Shown here in pieces: positions 15,972-24,728 of a stretch of DNA of 64,000 nucleotides. The DNA comes from Azonexus sp. (lineage in GTDB: Bacteria; Pseudomonadota; Gammaproteobacteria; Burkholderiales; Rhodocyclaceae): the NCBI GenBank assembly GCA_017983615.1, contig JAGOBB010000006.1, positions 1 to 64,000 on the forward strand, written 5' to 3'. The first letter of the stretch is position 1; every line of letters starts with the position of its first letter. The notes under the pieces were generated by a model that searched no databases, had not been told where the DNA came from, and saw only the letters and a program-made list of their open reading frames with translations. The position numbers were made by a program, and so were the translations under genes.

Positions 15972-18900
15972 ATGGCCGACATTCTTTGCCTCAAGGGCGA
16001 CGCCGCCTTTTCCGCCTTCCGTCTGCAACGCCTGCAAGCCCGCCTGGTCGCGGCCGTGTCGGACATCGAACGGTTAAGCGCCGATTACTGGCATGTCGTG
16101 GCGCAGAAGCGTGCCCTGAATGCCGACGAGCGCGCCAAGCTGGCGACGCTGCTGGAAGAGAAGGCAGCCGGCGCCGAAGCCGGTGAACTGTTCCTTGTTG
16201 CGCCACGTATCGGCACCATTTCGCCATGGTCGTCCAAGGCCACCGACATCGCCTGGAACTGCGATCTCGACGCCATCGAGCGCATCGAGCGGGTCATCGC
16301 ATTCCACGTTGTGGTCAAGGGTGGCCGCGCCCTGACTTCCGACGAAAAGAAGTCTGTTGCCGGCCTGCTGCACGACCGGATGACCGATTCCGTCCTGCCT
16401 GGTTTCGATGCTGCCGGCGAACTGTTCCGCCACTTCGAGCCAAAGCCCCTGGCGACGGTCGATGTGCTGAAAGGCGGCAAAGCTGCACTGGTCGAGGCCA
16501 ATGCTTCGCTCGGCCTGGCCCTGTCCGACGACGAAGTCGATTATCTGGTCGACGTTTTCACCAAGGCCGGCCGCAACCCGACCGACGTCGAATTGATGAT
16601 GTTCGCCCAGGCCAATTCCGAACATTGCCGGCACAAGATCTTCAATGCCTCGTGGGTGATCGACGGGCAGGCCAAGGACAAGACCTTGTTCGGCATGATC
16701 CGCGAAACCCATGCCGCCGCGCCGCAGGGCACGGTCATGGCCTACGCCGACAACGCCTCGATCATCGAAGGCGCCACCATCCAGCGCTTCTACCCGGATG
16801 CCGACCGTGGCTACAGCTACAAGGAAGAACTGACCCACATCCTGACCAAGGTCGAGACGCACAACCACCCGACCGCCATTTCGCCGTTCCCCGGCGCTTC
16901 GACCGGTTCCGGCGGCGAAATCCGTGACGAAGGCGCCACCGGCAAGGGTTCCAAGCCGAAGGCCGGCCTTTGCGGTTTCTCGGTCTCCAACCTGAACTTG
17001 CCGGATGCGCCGCAGCCCTGGGAAAAGGCTTACGGCCGTCCGTCGCGCATCGCCTCGGCGCTCGACATCATGCTCGAAGGCCCGATTGGCGCCGCTGCGT
17101 TCAACAACGAATTCGGCCGCCCGAACCTGACCGGCTATTTCCGCACCTACGAACAGGATGTCGCCGGCACGGTGCGCGGCTACCACAAGCCGATCATGAT
17201 CGCCGGCGGCCTCGGTTCCATCCAGGCCGAACAATCGTTCAAGGAAGAAACCTTCCCGGTCGGCACGAAATTCATCCAGCTCGGCGGCCCCGGCATGCTG
17301 ATCGGTCTGGGCGGCGGTGCCGCCTCGTCGATGACGGCCGGCTCCAATGCCGAAGACCTCGATTTCGCGTCCGTCCAGCGCGGCAACCCGGAAATCCAGC
17401 GCCGCGCCCAGGAAGTCATCGACCGCTGCTGGCAGATGGGCAAGAACAATCCCATCCTGTCGGTGCATGACGTCGGCGCTGGCGGCGTCTCCAACGCCCT
17501 GCCGGAACTGGCCCACTCGGGCGGCGTCGGCGCCATTTTCGATCTGCGCAAGGTGCCGACCGAAGAGCCGGGCATGTCGCCGGCTGAAATCTGGTCCAAC
17601 GAATCGCAGGAACGCTACGTCCTTGCCATTCCGCCCAACCGTATCGCCGAATTCCAGGCCATGTGCGAGCGCGAGCGCTGCCCGTTCGCTGTCGTCGGCG
17701 AAGCGACTGGCGACGGCCACCTGACCGTCACCGATGCCCATTTCGGCGTCAATCCGGTCGACATGGAAATGGAAGCGCTGCTCGGCAAGCCGCCGCGCAT
17801 GACGCGCGACGTGACGCACCAGCCGGAAACCTTCGTTTCCTTCGACGCCACGGCCATCGAACTCAAGGACGCGGCCTATCGCCTGATGCGTCTGCCGACC
17901 ATCGCCGACAAGACTTTCCTGATCTCGATCGGCGACCGCTCGGTCGGCGGCATGACCGCCCGCGACCAGATGGTCGGCCCGTGGCAGGTGCCGGTGGCCG
18001 ATGTGGCGGTCACCACGATGGGCTACCAGGGTTATCTGGGCGAAGCTTTCGCCATGGGCGAGCGCACCCCGCTCGCCGTGTTCGACGCCCCGGCCTCCGG
18101 CCGCATGGCCATCGGCGAAGCGCTGACCAATCTGGCCGCCGCCGATGTCGGCGAGCTGGGCAAGGTCAAGCTGTCGGCCAACTGGATGGCGCCGTGCGGT
18201 GTTGCCGGTGAAGATGCCCGTTTGTTCGACACCGTCGAGGCTGTCTCCGACCTGTGCAAGGCGATCGGCGTGTCGATTCCGGTCGGCAAGGATTCGCTGT
18301 CGATGCGCACCGCCTGGGAAGATGGCGGCGTCAAGAAGCAGGTCGTATCGCCGCTGTCGCTGGTCGTTACTTCGTTTGCTGCGGTCGACGACGTGCGCAA
18401 GACCAAGACGCCGCAACTGGCCGTCGACCAAGGCGAAACCGAGCTGCTGCTGCTCGATCTCGGCCAGAGCCGCCTCGGTGGTTCCTGCCTGGCGCAGGTG
18501 TACAACGCCACCGGCAGCGATGCGCCGGATGTCGATGATCCGGCCAAGTTGAAGGGCCTGTTCGATGCCGTGCAGAAGTTGAACCGCGACGGCCTGCTGC
18601 TCGCCTACCACGACCGTTCCGACGGCGGCCTGTTCGTCGCCGCCTGCGAAATGGCCTTTGCCTCGCGTCGCGGCGTCTCGCTCGACCTCGACGGCATTTG
18701 CTACGACGCCGGTGCCGGCGATGTCGATGGTTCGGAAAAGCGCCCGGACCTGCTGGCCGGCCGCGACTTCGAGCACATCGTGCGCGCCCTGTTCAACGAA
18801 GAACTCGGCGCCCTGATCCAGATCCGCCGCGCAGACCGCGAAAAGGTCACGCCGATCCTGCGCGCCCTGCGTGTGCCTTACCATTTCGTTGGCACGCTGA

Positions 18901-19901
18901 ACGAGTGGGACGAAATCCGCGTCACCCGCAACGCCAAGCGCGTGCTGCGCGAGAAGCGCGTGGACCTGCAGCGTGCCTGGTCGGAGACCAGCTTCCAGAT
19001 GCAGGCCATGCGCGACAATCCGGAATGTGCCCAGCAGGAATTCGACCGTATCCTCGACGTCACCGACCCCGGCCTGACGCCGAAGCTGACGTTTGATCCG
19101 CAGGAAGATTTCACCCGGGTTTACGGCCAGGTCAGCGGTCGTCCGCGCGTCGCCATCCTGCGTGAGCAGGGCGTCAACAGCCATTACGAAATGGCCGCTG
19201 CCTTTGACAAGGCCGGCTTCGCCTCGGTCGACGTGCATATGAGCGACATCCTGGCCGGCCGCGTCAGCCTCAAGGACTTCAAGGGGCTGGTTGCCTGCGG
19301 CGGCTTCTCCTACGGCGACGTGCTTGGCGCCGGCCTCGGCTGGGCGCGGACCATCCTGATGCATGACGGTTGCCGCGACGAGTTCGCTGCCTTCTTCAAC
19401 CGTCCGGACACCTTCGCGCTGGGCGTTTGCAACGGCTGCCAGATGATGAGTGCCCTGAAGTCGATCATCCCCGGCGCCGAACACTGGCCGGCCTTCCGCC
19501 GCAACCAGGTCGAGCAGTTCGAGGCACGTTTCGTGATGACGGAAATTCTCGATTCGCCGTCGATCTTCTTCGCCGGCATGACCGGTTCGCAAGTGCCCAT
19601 CGTCGTTTCGCACGGCGAGGGCAGGGCGGTGTTCGACAATGCTGATGACCAGAGCAAAGTGCTGTCGGCCGTCCGCTACGTCGACAACAAGGGCGAGCCG
19701 ACCGAAGTCTATCCGTACAACCCGAACGGTTCGCCGGGCGGCCTGACCGCGGTGACCACGGCCGACGGCCGCTTCACGATCATGATGCCGCACCCGGAGC
19801 GCGTTTTCCGCACCGTGCAGATGTCCTGGCACCCGGAAAACTGGGGCGAGGATTCGCCCTGGCTGCGCATGTTCCGCAACGCCCGACGCTGGGTCGGCTG
19901 A
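15972..19901 (+). CDS. purL: Phosphoribosylformylglycinamidine synthase (PurL, large single-chain form)
   Basis: The fourth step of purine synthesis: formylglycinamide ribonucleotide plus glutamine and ATP to the amidine. At 1309 residues it has the expected size of the gamma-proteobacterial/eukaryotic type. It carries the N-terminal domain, two FGAM synthase halves (for example [16 protein letters not shown] and [20 protein letters not shown]) and a C-terminal glutamine amidotransferase with nucleophile Cys1153 in GVCNGCQ and the HPE triad part (MMPHPERVF). The start at 15972 has no strong ribosome site, but the sequence matches the family start. Monocistronic. Confidence 0.97.
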   Translation: MADILCLKGDAAFSAFRLQRLQARLVAAVSDIERLSADYWHVVAQKRALNADERAKLATLLEEKAAGAEAGELFLVAPRIGTISPWSSKATDIAWNCDLDAIERIERVIAFHVVVKGGRALTSDEKKSVAGLLHDRMTDSVLPGFDAAGELFRHFEPKPLATVDVLKGGKAALVEANASLGLALSDDEVDYLVDVFTKAGRNPTDVELMMFAQANSEHCRHKIFNASWVIDGQAKDKTLFGMIRETHAAAPQGTVMAYADNASIIEGATIQRFYPDADRGYSYKEELTHILTKVETHNHPTAISPFPGASTGSGGEIRDEGATGKGSKPKAGLCGFSVSNLNLPDAPQPWEKAYGRPSRIASALDIMLEGPIGAAAFNNEFGRPNLTGYFRTYEQDVAGTVRGYHKPIMIAGGLGSIQAEQSFKEETFPVGTKFIQLGGPGMLIGLGGGAASSMTAGSNAEDLDFASVQRGNPEIQRRAQEVIDRCWQMGKNNPILSVHDVGAGGVSNALPELAHSGGVGAIFDLRKVPTEEPGMSPAEIWSNESQERYVLAIPPNRIAEFQAMCERERCPFAVVGEATGDGHLTVTDAHFGVNPVDMEMEALLGKPPRMTRDVTHQPETFVSFDATAIELKDAAYRLMRLPTIADKTFLISIGDRSVGGMTARDQMVGPWQVPVADVAVTTMGYQGYLGEAFAMGERTPLAVFDAPASGRMAIGEALTNLAAADVGELGKVKLSANWMAPCGVAGEDARLFDTVEAVSDLCKAIGVSIPVGKDSLSMRTAWEDGGVKKQVVSPLSLVVTSFAAVDDVRKTKTPQLAVDQGETELLLLDLGQSRLGGSCLAQVYNATGSDAPDVDDPAKLKGLFDAVQKLNRDGLLLAYHDRSDGGLFVAACEMAFASRRGVSLDLDGICYDAGAGDVDGSEKRPDLLAGRDFEHIVRALFNEELGALIQIRRADREKVTPILRALRVPYHFVGTLNEWDEIRVTRNAKRVLREKRVDLQRAWSETSFQMQAMRDNPECAQQEFDRILDVTDPGLTPKLTFDPQEDFTRVYGQVSGRPRVAILREQGVNSHYEMAAAFDKAGFASVDVHMSDILAGRVSLKDFKGLVACGGFSYGDVLGAGLGWARTILMHDGCRDEFAAFFNRPDTFALGVCNGCQMMSALKSIIPGAEHWPAFRRNQVEQFEARFVMTEILDSPSIFFAGMTGSQVPIVVSHGEGRAVFDNADDQSKVLSAVRYVDNKGEPTEVYPYNPNGSPGGLTAVTTADGRFTIMMPHPERVFRTVQMSWHPENWGEDSPWLRMFRNARRWVG

Positions 19902-19924
19902 CCGCTTAGACGCCATTTGCATAA

Positions 19925-19950
19925 CCCGGGGGAACTTCCCGGGCGTTTTG
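19925..19950 (+). terminator. Terminator after purL
   Basis: CCCGGG, loop GGAACTT, CCCGGG, followed by CGTTTTG. It lies 24 bases after the purL stop. Confidence 0.6.
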
Positions 19951-20075
19951 CCGTCCTCTGTACAGGGAGCCATCAGCTTGCGCCGTGCCGGGCGCAGCGT
20001 GACGATGGCCGGCAGGTGCCAACGCTGCAGCCTGCAGCGGATATCGGCAGCCTGCGATGACAGGGGGCGTCTGGC

Positions 20076-21830
20076 ATGGACGGCATTTTCATCAGTTATC
20101 GGCGCGATGACTCGGCGGGTTATGCCGGGCGCCTGTACGACCGCTTGGCTGCGCACTTCGGCGCCGACCGGGTGTTCATGGATGTCGAGGGGATCGAGCC
20201 GGGGCTCGATTTCGTTGTCGCCATCGAGGAGGCGGTCGGTTCCTGTCGTGTCCTGATCGCCGTCATCGGCGACGAATGGACAAATTCGAAGGATGCCGCC
20301 GGCCGGCGCAGGCTGGACGACCCCAACGATTTCATCCGGCTGGAAACCGGTTCAGCACTGCAACGAGGCATCCGCGTCGTGCCGGTGCTGGTCGGCGGTG
20401 CCGTGATGCCGCTGGCGCCCGATTTGCCGGATGACCTGAAAGCATTGACCCGGCGCCAGGCCATCGAGATCAACCACAAGCAATGGGAAGCTTCGACCGG
20501 CGAGTTGATCCGCACGCTGGAGAGCATCCTCAAGGCACCTGCGGCCGATGCCTCGTTGAAGGAAGTCAAACCGCAGGAGGATGTGCCGGCCGGGCCTGTT
20601 ATAACCGGCGACGGCGCGGCGCCCCGCGAAAAAAAGGTGGTTCAACCAGACGACCGGGAGCAAGAAAGCAGCACCGGAAAGCGCTGGATCTTGCCGCTCG
20701 CCGCGGCGGCCGCCCTGCTGGCGGGCATCGGCCTGTGGCTGGGGCAGGGCGACAGAAAATCGACGACGGTGCCCGAAGCGCCGGTCGTTGCCAAGGCGGT
20801 GGAGCCATCCCCGGCCAAGGTGCCGCGGCCGGCCAGCAAGCCGGATCGGCCACCCGTGGTTGAGGAAAGGCCGACGGCAGCACCGGCGGTAGCGATGCCG
20901 GCCCCGGCGCCCGCGGCCAAGCCGGAAGTGCCCCCGGCAACCGCCGTCGCGGCCCCGTTGATTCGCGAATTCAAGGCCGAGGTGGCGGCGCAACGGGCGC
21001 GCCTGTGCTATCGGGTCAGCGATGTGGAGAGCCTGACCCTGTCGCCGCGTCCTGGCGAATTGCGCAACCTGGGTGAGGATTGTGTCGTGGTCATGATCGA
21101 TGGCCCGACAACGTTCACGTTGCTTGCCCGCAATGGCAGCAAGACGGCCCGCCGGACGCTGGCGGTGGCGCCCAAGCCTTCGGCAGCCGGAGCTGTTCAG
21201 CCCGAGGCACCGGCCAGCCCGGCGGCAGCTGCAGCCGGACCCGGCCATGCCGCTGTCGCCTTGCCGGTACGCGGGGAGCGCTGGATTTACAAGGCGTCGG
21301 GCAAGTGGCCGACCAGCTTCAAGCAGCGCTTCGAAGTCGTCGCCCAGTCCGTGGCCGACAGTCTGGTGACCGACGAACTGCGCGTGGCGGACGGCAGCGG
21401 CGGGCCGGAGTTGCGCCGGTCGCGTGGCAGCAAGCCGGATTTCGTCGCGTGGACTGCTATCGGCATGGAGTTCAGTCCGTACTTCGGGGCCTATGGCGAT
21501 CTTGCCCGGCAGGGATCGCTGACCAACCTGCCGACGCCTGACTTTGACCCCCAATGGCGGGACTGGCATTCTTCGGTCGAAGTGCTCGGCCGCGAGTCGG
21601 TCAGCGTGCCGGCCGGCACTTTCGATGCCTTCAAGGTCCAGGTCTGGAGTAACCGGCGACAGACCGGCTCGGCGGCGACGCTGCAGGTCGAGCCGGTCAG
21701 GGTGCGGTTCGTCGTCTGGTACGCGCCGCAGGTCAAACGCTATGTGCGGATGCAGCGCACGGTGGTTTCAGCGAACAACAGCGAGATCGAAGTCGATCTG
21801 TTCGAACTGGTGGCGCATCGCGCGCCCTAG
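20076..21830 (+). CDS. Membrane-anchored TIR-domain protein with a C-terminal beta domain
   Basis: A 584-residue protein. Residues 1-155 form a TIR domain (FISYRRDDSAGYAGRLYDRL, RVFMDVEGIEPG, VLIAVIGDEW). One membrane helix (WILPLAAAAALLAGIGLWLG) follows near 206-226, then a Pro/Ala-rich linker of about 75 residues. A C-terminal region with strands and the motifs VSVPAGTFDAFKVQVWS and FVVWYAPQVKRYVRM resembles DUF3108-like domains. The TIR part should be cytosolic and the rest periplasmic. TIR domains can cleave NAD or mediate assembly; which applies is not shown. GGGGG precedes the start. No defence partner is adjacent. Confidence 0.75.
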   Translation: MDGIFISYRRDDSAGYAGRLYDRLAAHFGADRVFMDVEGIEPGLDFVVAIEEAVGSCRVLIAVIGDEWTNSKDAAGRRRLDDPNDFIRLETGSALQRGIRVVPVLVGGAVMPLAPDLPDDLKALTRRQAIEINHKQWEASTGELIRTLESILKAPAADASLKEVKPQEDVPAGPVITGDGAAPREKKVVQPDDREQESSTGKRWILPLAAAAALLAGIGLWLGQGDRKSTTVPEAPVVAKAVEPSPAKVPRPASKPDRPPVVEERPTAAPAVAMPAPAPAAKPEVPPATAVAAPLIREFKAEVAAQRARLCYRVSDVESLTLSPRPGELRNLGEDCVVVMIDGPTTFTLLARNGSKTARRTLAVAPKPSAAGAVQPEAPASPAAAAAGPGHAAVALPVRGERWIYKASGKWPTSFKQRFEVVAQSVADSLVTDELRVADGSGGPELRRSRGSKPDFVAWTAIGMEFSPYFGAYGDLARQGSLTNLPTPDFDPQWRDWHSSVEVLGRESVSVPAGTFDAFKVQVWSNRRQTGSAATLQVEPVRVRFVVWYAPQVKRYVRMQRTVVSANNSEIEVDLFELVAHRAP

Positions 21831-21852
21831 GTGAAACCGGGTGGGGAAATGA

Positions 21853-21883
21853 AAATGGCGCGGTTTCGTTCCGCGCCATTTTT
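21853..21883 (+). terminator. Terminator after the TIR gene
   Basis: AAATGGCGCGG and CCGCGCCATTT form an 11-bp stem around TTTCGTT, with a T-run. It begins about 20 bases after the stop. Confidence 0.85.
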
Positions 21884-21940
21884 GCCTTTTAAGGAGGCCG
21901 ACCCTGGGGCCAGCCGTTGTTTCCATGGTCGTAGCATTTG
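21880..21940 (-). repeat. Dispersed repeat, long form (copy N)
   Basis: Read on the minus strand: AAATGCTACGACC, ATGGAAACAACGG, CTGGCCCCAG, GGTCGGCC, TCCTTAAAAGGCAAAAA. It contains the 27-base extra block relative to the short form, forming a CGACC/GGTCG outer stem and CTGG/CCAG inner stem. It lies between the convergent TIR and CZB genes and overlaps the terminator tail. Confidence 0.8.
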
Positions 21941-21964
21941 GCGGCAGGTGAACGCCGTGCAGCC

Positions 21965-22291
21965 TTAACCGTCGCGTTGTTCGCGCAGCTTGTCGAGTTG
22001 CCCGACCAGCAGGTGCGAGGCTTCGTTGAGTTCGGGCAGCAGCAGGTCGGCCGAGTCGCCCAGACCGTTGTTGCTGAGGTCGATGATGTCGTTGGCGATG
22101 GCGTGGAAACGGTCGTGGATGGCGATCAGTTGCGGACAGACGTCGGCGTCCTTCAGCACCTCGTCCAGCGTGCAGCTGCGGTGTTCGGACAGGGGCATGT
22201 CGGCATAGTCGCCACCGGCGAACGCGTTCATGAACTGGCGTCGCCAGAGGGTATGCAAGCGTATGGCGCCATCGATATCGATACGCTTCAT
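21965..22291 (-). CDS. Stand-alone CZB (chemoreceptor zinc-binding) domain protein
   Basis: A 108-residue helical protein. His13 (LHTLWRRQF), Cys40 in CTLDEVL, and His59/His63 (IHDRFHAI) fit the three-His one-Cys zinc site of CZB domains, which sense zinc or hypochlorous acid when attached to chemoreceptors or cyclases. Here the domain is free-standing, so it may act in trans or be a sensor-only fragment. No signal peptide. Confidence 0.7.
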   Translation of the reverse strand: MKRIDIDGAIRLHTLWRRQFMNAFAGGDYADMPLSEHRSCTLDEVLKDADVCPQLIAIHDRFHAIANDIIDLSNNGLGDSADLLLPELNEASHLLVGQLDKLREQRDG

Positions 22292-22397
22292 GGGCTGGTT
22301 CTCCGGGTGGTTGATGGCGGGCGGCTTGATTGCCGCTTCTCGCCGCAGACCGAATTATGCCGCAGGGGCGTTTATCGGCAAGGGGCGGCGAGCGGGT

Positions 22398-22952
22398 TCA
22401 GGCAGCAAATTGCTGGTGATCGACGAATATTTCCAGCTGACGGGCGTCGAAAAAGACCAGCCTGACCTCGTCGAGCGTCGGGATTTTCGGAACTAGAGCG
22501 TTCAGCGTACGCGAGACGACGATAGCCGCCTGGGCAGGCGGGTAGCCGTAGACGCCGGTCGATATGGCGGGAAAAGCGATGCTGCGCAGCCCCAGGCTGA
22601 TCGCCAGTTCGATGGCGTTGCGATAGCAGTCGGCAAGCAGGGTCGCTTCGTCGCCACCGTGCCGGCCCCAGATCGGGCCCACGGTATGGATGACATGGCG
22701 GGCCGGGAGATCGCCGCCGACGGTGATTACCGCCTTGCCGACCGGCAGGCCGTCGGGCCACAGACTGCTGCGCAGAGCGCGACAGGCGTCGAGGATGGCC
22801 GGGCCGCCGCGGCGATGGATGGCGCCATCGACCCCGCCGCCGTAAAGGCTGCTGTTGGCGGCATTGACGATGGCGTCGACGGCGTGATCGGTGAGATCGC
22901 CGACATAAAGGCGGACGCGGGCATCGAGATAGCGGTGCAGGGCAGTGTTCAT
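22398..22952 (-). CDS. Macrodomain protein (O-acetyl-ADP-ribose deacetylase type)
   Basis: A 184-residue single macrodomain. It has VGDLTDHAVDAIVNAANSSL, YGGGVDGAIHRRGG, the strand VITVGGDLPARHVIHTVGP and FPAISTGVYGYPP, all characteristic of the YmdB/MacroD group that hydrolyses O-acetyl-ADP-ribose or removes mono-ADP-ribose. Cytosolic. A repeat copy lies about 20 bases before the start. The TIR gene, another NAD-related family, is one gene away; any link is speculative. Confidence 0.88.
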   Translation of the reverse strand: MNTALHRYLDARVRLYVGDLTDHAVDAIVNAANSSLYGGGVDGAIHRRGGPAILDACRALRSSLWPDGLPVGKAVITVGGDLPARHVIHTVGPIWGRHGGDEATLLADCYRNAIELAISLGLRSIAFPAISTGVYGYPPAQAAIVVSRTLNALVPKIPTLDEVRLVFFDARQLEIFVDHQQFAA

Positions 22953-22975
22953 GGCGGGCGCCTCAACGTTTTCAC

Positions 22976-23019
22976 AATGCTACGGTCGGCCGCAAAAAAA
23001 GCCAAAAAGCGAAAACCGG
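22976..23019 (+). repeat. Dispersed repeat, short form (copy E)
   Basis: AATGCTACGGTCGGCC, GC, seven A, GCCAAAAAGCGAAAACCGG. It lies in the divergent space between the macrodomain and rhodanese genes, the only copy seen upstream of both neighbours. Confidence 0.85.
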
Positions 23020-23138
23020 CGCACGTCAGCCAGGGTGCCAGGGCCAACGAAATTTGCCAGAATCAATATCATCAATTTAATATATAAACCAACGCTTATT
23101 TATAGGCGTTCGACCATCGATAATAATGAGGAGGAATC

Positions 23139-23705
23139 ATGTTGAAGAAGCTTTTGCTGGCCGCTGGCCTGGCTACGCTGGCCCTGGGCGTTGCCGCACA
23201 GGACAAGGAACTGCTGCGCATCATCGGCGAGGACAAGCAGTTCGTCGTCCAGACCAAGAACGGCCCCTTTGTCATCACCCGGACGATGACGCCTTGTGCC
23301 AAAAACAAGGGCTGGCTGCAGCCGCTGATTCCGGTGCCCGGCGTTCACCCGGTGACCGAGATTGAATTGCTGCATGCGATGAACGACAAGGACGCAATGA
23401 TCGTCGATATGCGTGAGCCGGATGACCGCATCAAAGGCACCATCCCCAATTCGTACCATATCCCGTACACGCTGGTCGCCGGCCGCATGGACGAACTGGG
23501 CTGCGCGAAGAGTGCCGGCAAGTGGGATTGCAGCAAGGCGAAGAAGGTTTACGCCTTCTGCAACGGCCCGGTCTGCCCACAGAGCCCGACGGCAATCAAC
23601 GCCATGGTGCGCGACGGCTTCCCGGCCGACAAGATCTACTACTACCGCGGCGGTATGCTGGACTGGGATGCGCTTGGCTTCCCTATCGTCAAGGACGAGT
23701 TCTGA
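23139..23705 (+). CDS. Secreted rhodanese-domain protein
   Basis: A 188-residue exported protein with signal peptide MLKKLLLAAGLATLALGVAA. The rhodanese fold spans about 75-185, with MIVDMREPDDRIKGTIPNSY and the active-site loop CNGPVCPQSP; the loop is atypical. The GPFVITRTMTPCAKNKGWLQ segment precedes the domain. GAGGAGG upstream is a strong ribosome site. AT-rich sequence before it (23040-23120) should contain the promoter. It may handle sulfur in the periplasm; the partner is unknown. Confidence 0.85.
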   Translation: MLKKLLLAAGLATLALGVAAQDKELLRIIGEDKQFVVQTKNGPFVITRTMTPCAKNKGWLQPLIPVPGVHPVTEIELLHAMNDKDAMIVDMREPDDRIKGTIPNSYHIPYTLVAGRMDELGCAKSAGKWDCSKAKKVYAFCNGPVCPQSPTAINAMVRDGFPADKIYYYRGGMLDWDALGFPIVKDEF

Positions 23706-23726
23706 TAGGTCTTTCGGCCAGCGGTA

Positions 23727-23750
23727 AAAAGGCGGCTTCGGCCGCCTTTT
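23727..23750 (+). terminator. Terminator between rhodanese and a small convergent gene
   Basis: AAAAGGCGGC, TTCG, GCCGCCTTTT: a 10-bp stem with a stable tetraloop and symmetrical A/T flanks, so it can act in both directions. Confidence 0.88.
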
Positions 23751-23753
23751 GCA

Positions 23754-23915
23754 TTATTTGCCGATGCGTTGGGTCCGGCGCCAGCAGGCCGGAATCTGCA
23801 GCGCCGCCACGTCGGGCGACGGTGCCTCGAAGATGGCCTTGGCACGGGCCAGGCGTGCATCTTCTTCGGCAGAAATGCCAGCCAGCAGCTCGAAAAGTTT
23901 CTGAATGCGTTCCAT
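23754..23915 (-). CDS. Small hypothetical protein, 53 aa
   Basis: Begins MERIQKLFELLAGISAEEDA. GGAGG precedes the ATG at 23915 by 9 bases. The protein is helical and charged, ending ACWRRTQRIGK. Not recognised. It is divergent from the gene at 24074, with a LexA-type palindrome between them. Confidence 0.55.
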   Translation of the reverse strand: MERIQKLFELLAGISAEEDARLARAKAIFEAPSPDVAALQIPACWRRTQRIGK

Positions 23916-23994
23916 GGTGATGACCTCCGGCAAGGGTGGTTGATGACTGTATGGATAGCCAGTAATGTGGCGACGGGCGAACAATAACCGATAA

Positions 23995-24010
23995 CTGTAC
24001 AGATGTACAG
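23995..24010 (+). promoter_or_regulatory. LexA-type SOS operator
   Basis: CTGTACAGATGTACAG matches CTGT-N8-ACAG and is closely similar to the box before lexA in this window (CTGTACAAAAATACAG). It lies 64 bases before the ATG of the gene at 24074 and 80 before the divergent gene at 23915. Confidence 0.7.
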
Positions 24011-24073
24011 TATTCGGTTTTTATTTATTCGGAGTTAGCCTTGCAACGTCCAGAACACAGGGAGCAGCGCATC

Positions 24074-24286
24074 ATGCCCCGCGTCAAAGCCCACTGGCTG
24101 CCCAATGCCGGTACCGTCGCCACCTATCGTGGGCGGAGCAGCAAGACGGCCCGTAACGTCCGGGTTATTGCCGAAGCCTCTGGCGGGCGGATGGTGGTCG
24201 AGGCCATCGGCCGCAAGGGCGTGCCCGTCCGCCTGACCGTCAAGCAGGAAAATCTGGTACCGATGCAGCCTGGTCTGTTCGACTGA
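24074..24286 (+). CDS. Small hypothetical protein, likely SOS-controlled
   Basis: A 70-residue basic protein, MPRVKAHWLPNAGTVATYRG at the start and ENLVPMQPGLFD at the end. Not recognised. GGAG lies about 11 bases upstream of the ATG at 24074; an earlier TTG is possible. A LexA-type operator sits in the promoter region, suggesting induction by DNA damage (inference). Its 3' end overlaps the convergent DUF2917 gene by 47 bases. Confidence 0.6.
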   Translation: MPRVKAHWLPNAGTVATYRGRSSKTARNVRVIAEASGGRMVVEAIGRKGVPVRLTVKQENLVPMQPGLFD

Positions 24287-24584
24287 GCACCATCCCGCCG
24301 GCAAGGGGTTTCTGCCGGAGCAGCCTGTCGAACCAGCCCCCGTTTTCTCGCTGCGCCATCTCTAGGCGTACCCGTCCTTCTCCGATGCTTTCAATCAGGG
24401 CCAGGCCCTGGTCGCTGATCCGGTAGCTCTGGCCCGGCTGAAGGAAATGATCGGCCGGCTCTCCGGTGACGGTTATCCAGATTTGCCCTGCAAGGCAATC
24501 GACCCGCACGCCCGCTGCCCGGGCAAGGCGAAGCGGTTGTCCATGCCGCAGGCAGAGTTCGCCGGAACCGAGATCGATTTTCAT
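24240..24584 (-). CDS. DUF2917 family protein
   Basis: A 114-residue protein; the first ~80 residues form a small beta barrel-like unit (LCLRHGQPLRLARAAGVRVD, QIWITVTGEPADHFLQPGQS), typical of DUF2917. The C-terminal tail is basic and hydrophobic. GGAG precedes the ATG at 24584. It is divergent from a MocR regulator, a common pairing, so the regulator may control it. Confidence 0.75.
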   Translation of the reverse strand: MKIDLGSGELCLRHGQPLRLARAAGVRVDCLAGQIWITVTGEPADHFLQPGQSYRISDQGLALIESIGEGRVRLEMAQRENGGWFDRLLRQKPLAGGMVLSRTDQAASVPDFPA

Positions 24585-24650
24585 GGTGCGCTCCGCATAG
24601 ATCATGGGTGCAGTGTAGGCTGCTGGTATTCGGTGATACAGTCTCAATAA

Positions 24651-24681
24651 AGTTAAATTGTGATCAATACAGTTAGATTGT
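24651..24681. promoter_or_regulatory. Direct repeats likely bound by the MocR regulator
   Basis: AGTTAAATTGT at 24651 and AGTTAGATTGT at 24671 match at 10 of 11 positions and are exactly 20 bases apart, two helical turns. MocR-type regulators are known to bind such tandem direct repeats. They lie between the divergent DUF2917 and MocR genes. Confidence 0.55.
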
Positions 24682-24728
24682 TTTAGAACTGTGCCGGTTA
24701 TCCAACACGCGATCTGTATCGGTGGGCC

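Noticed and set aside
16074-20156. A very long open frame (1360 codons) on the minus strand opposite purL
   Set aside because: It is the mirror of a GC-rich coding gene; the translation has no recognisable domain and purL is unmistakable.
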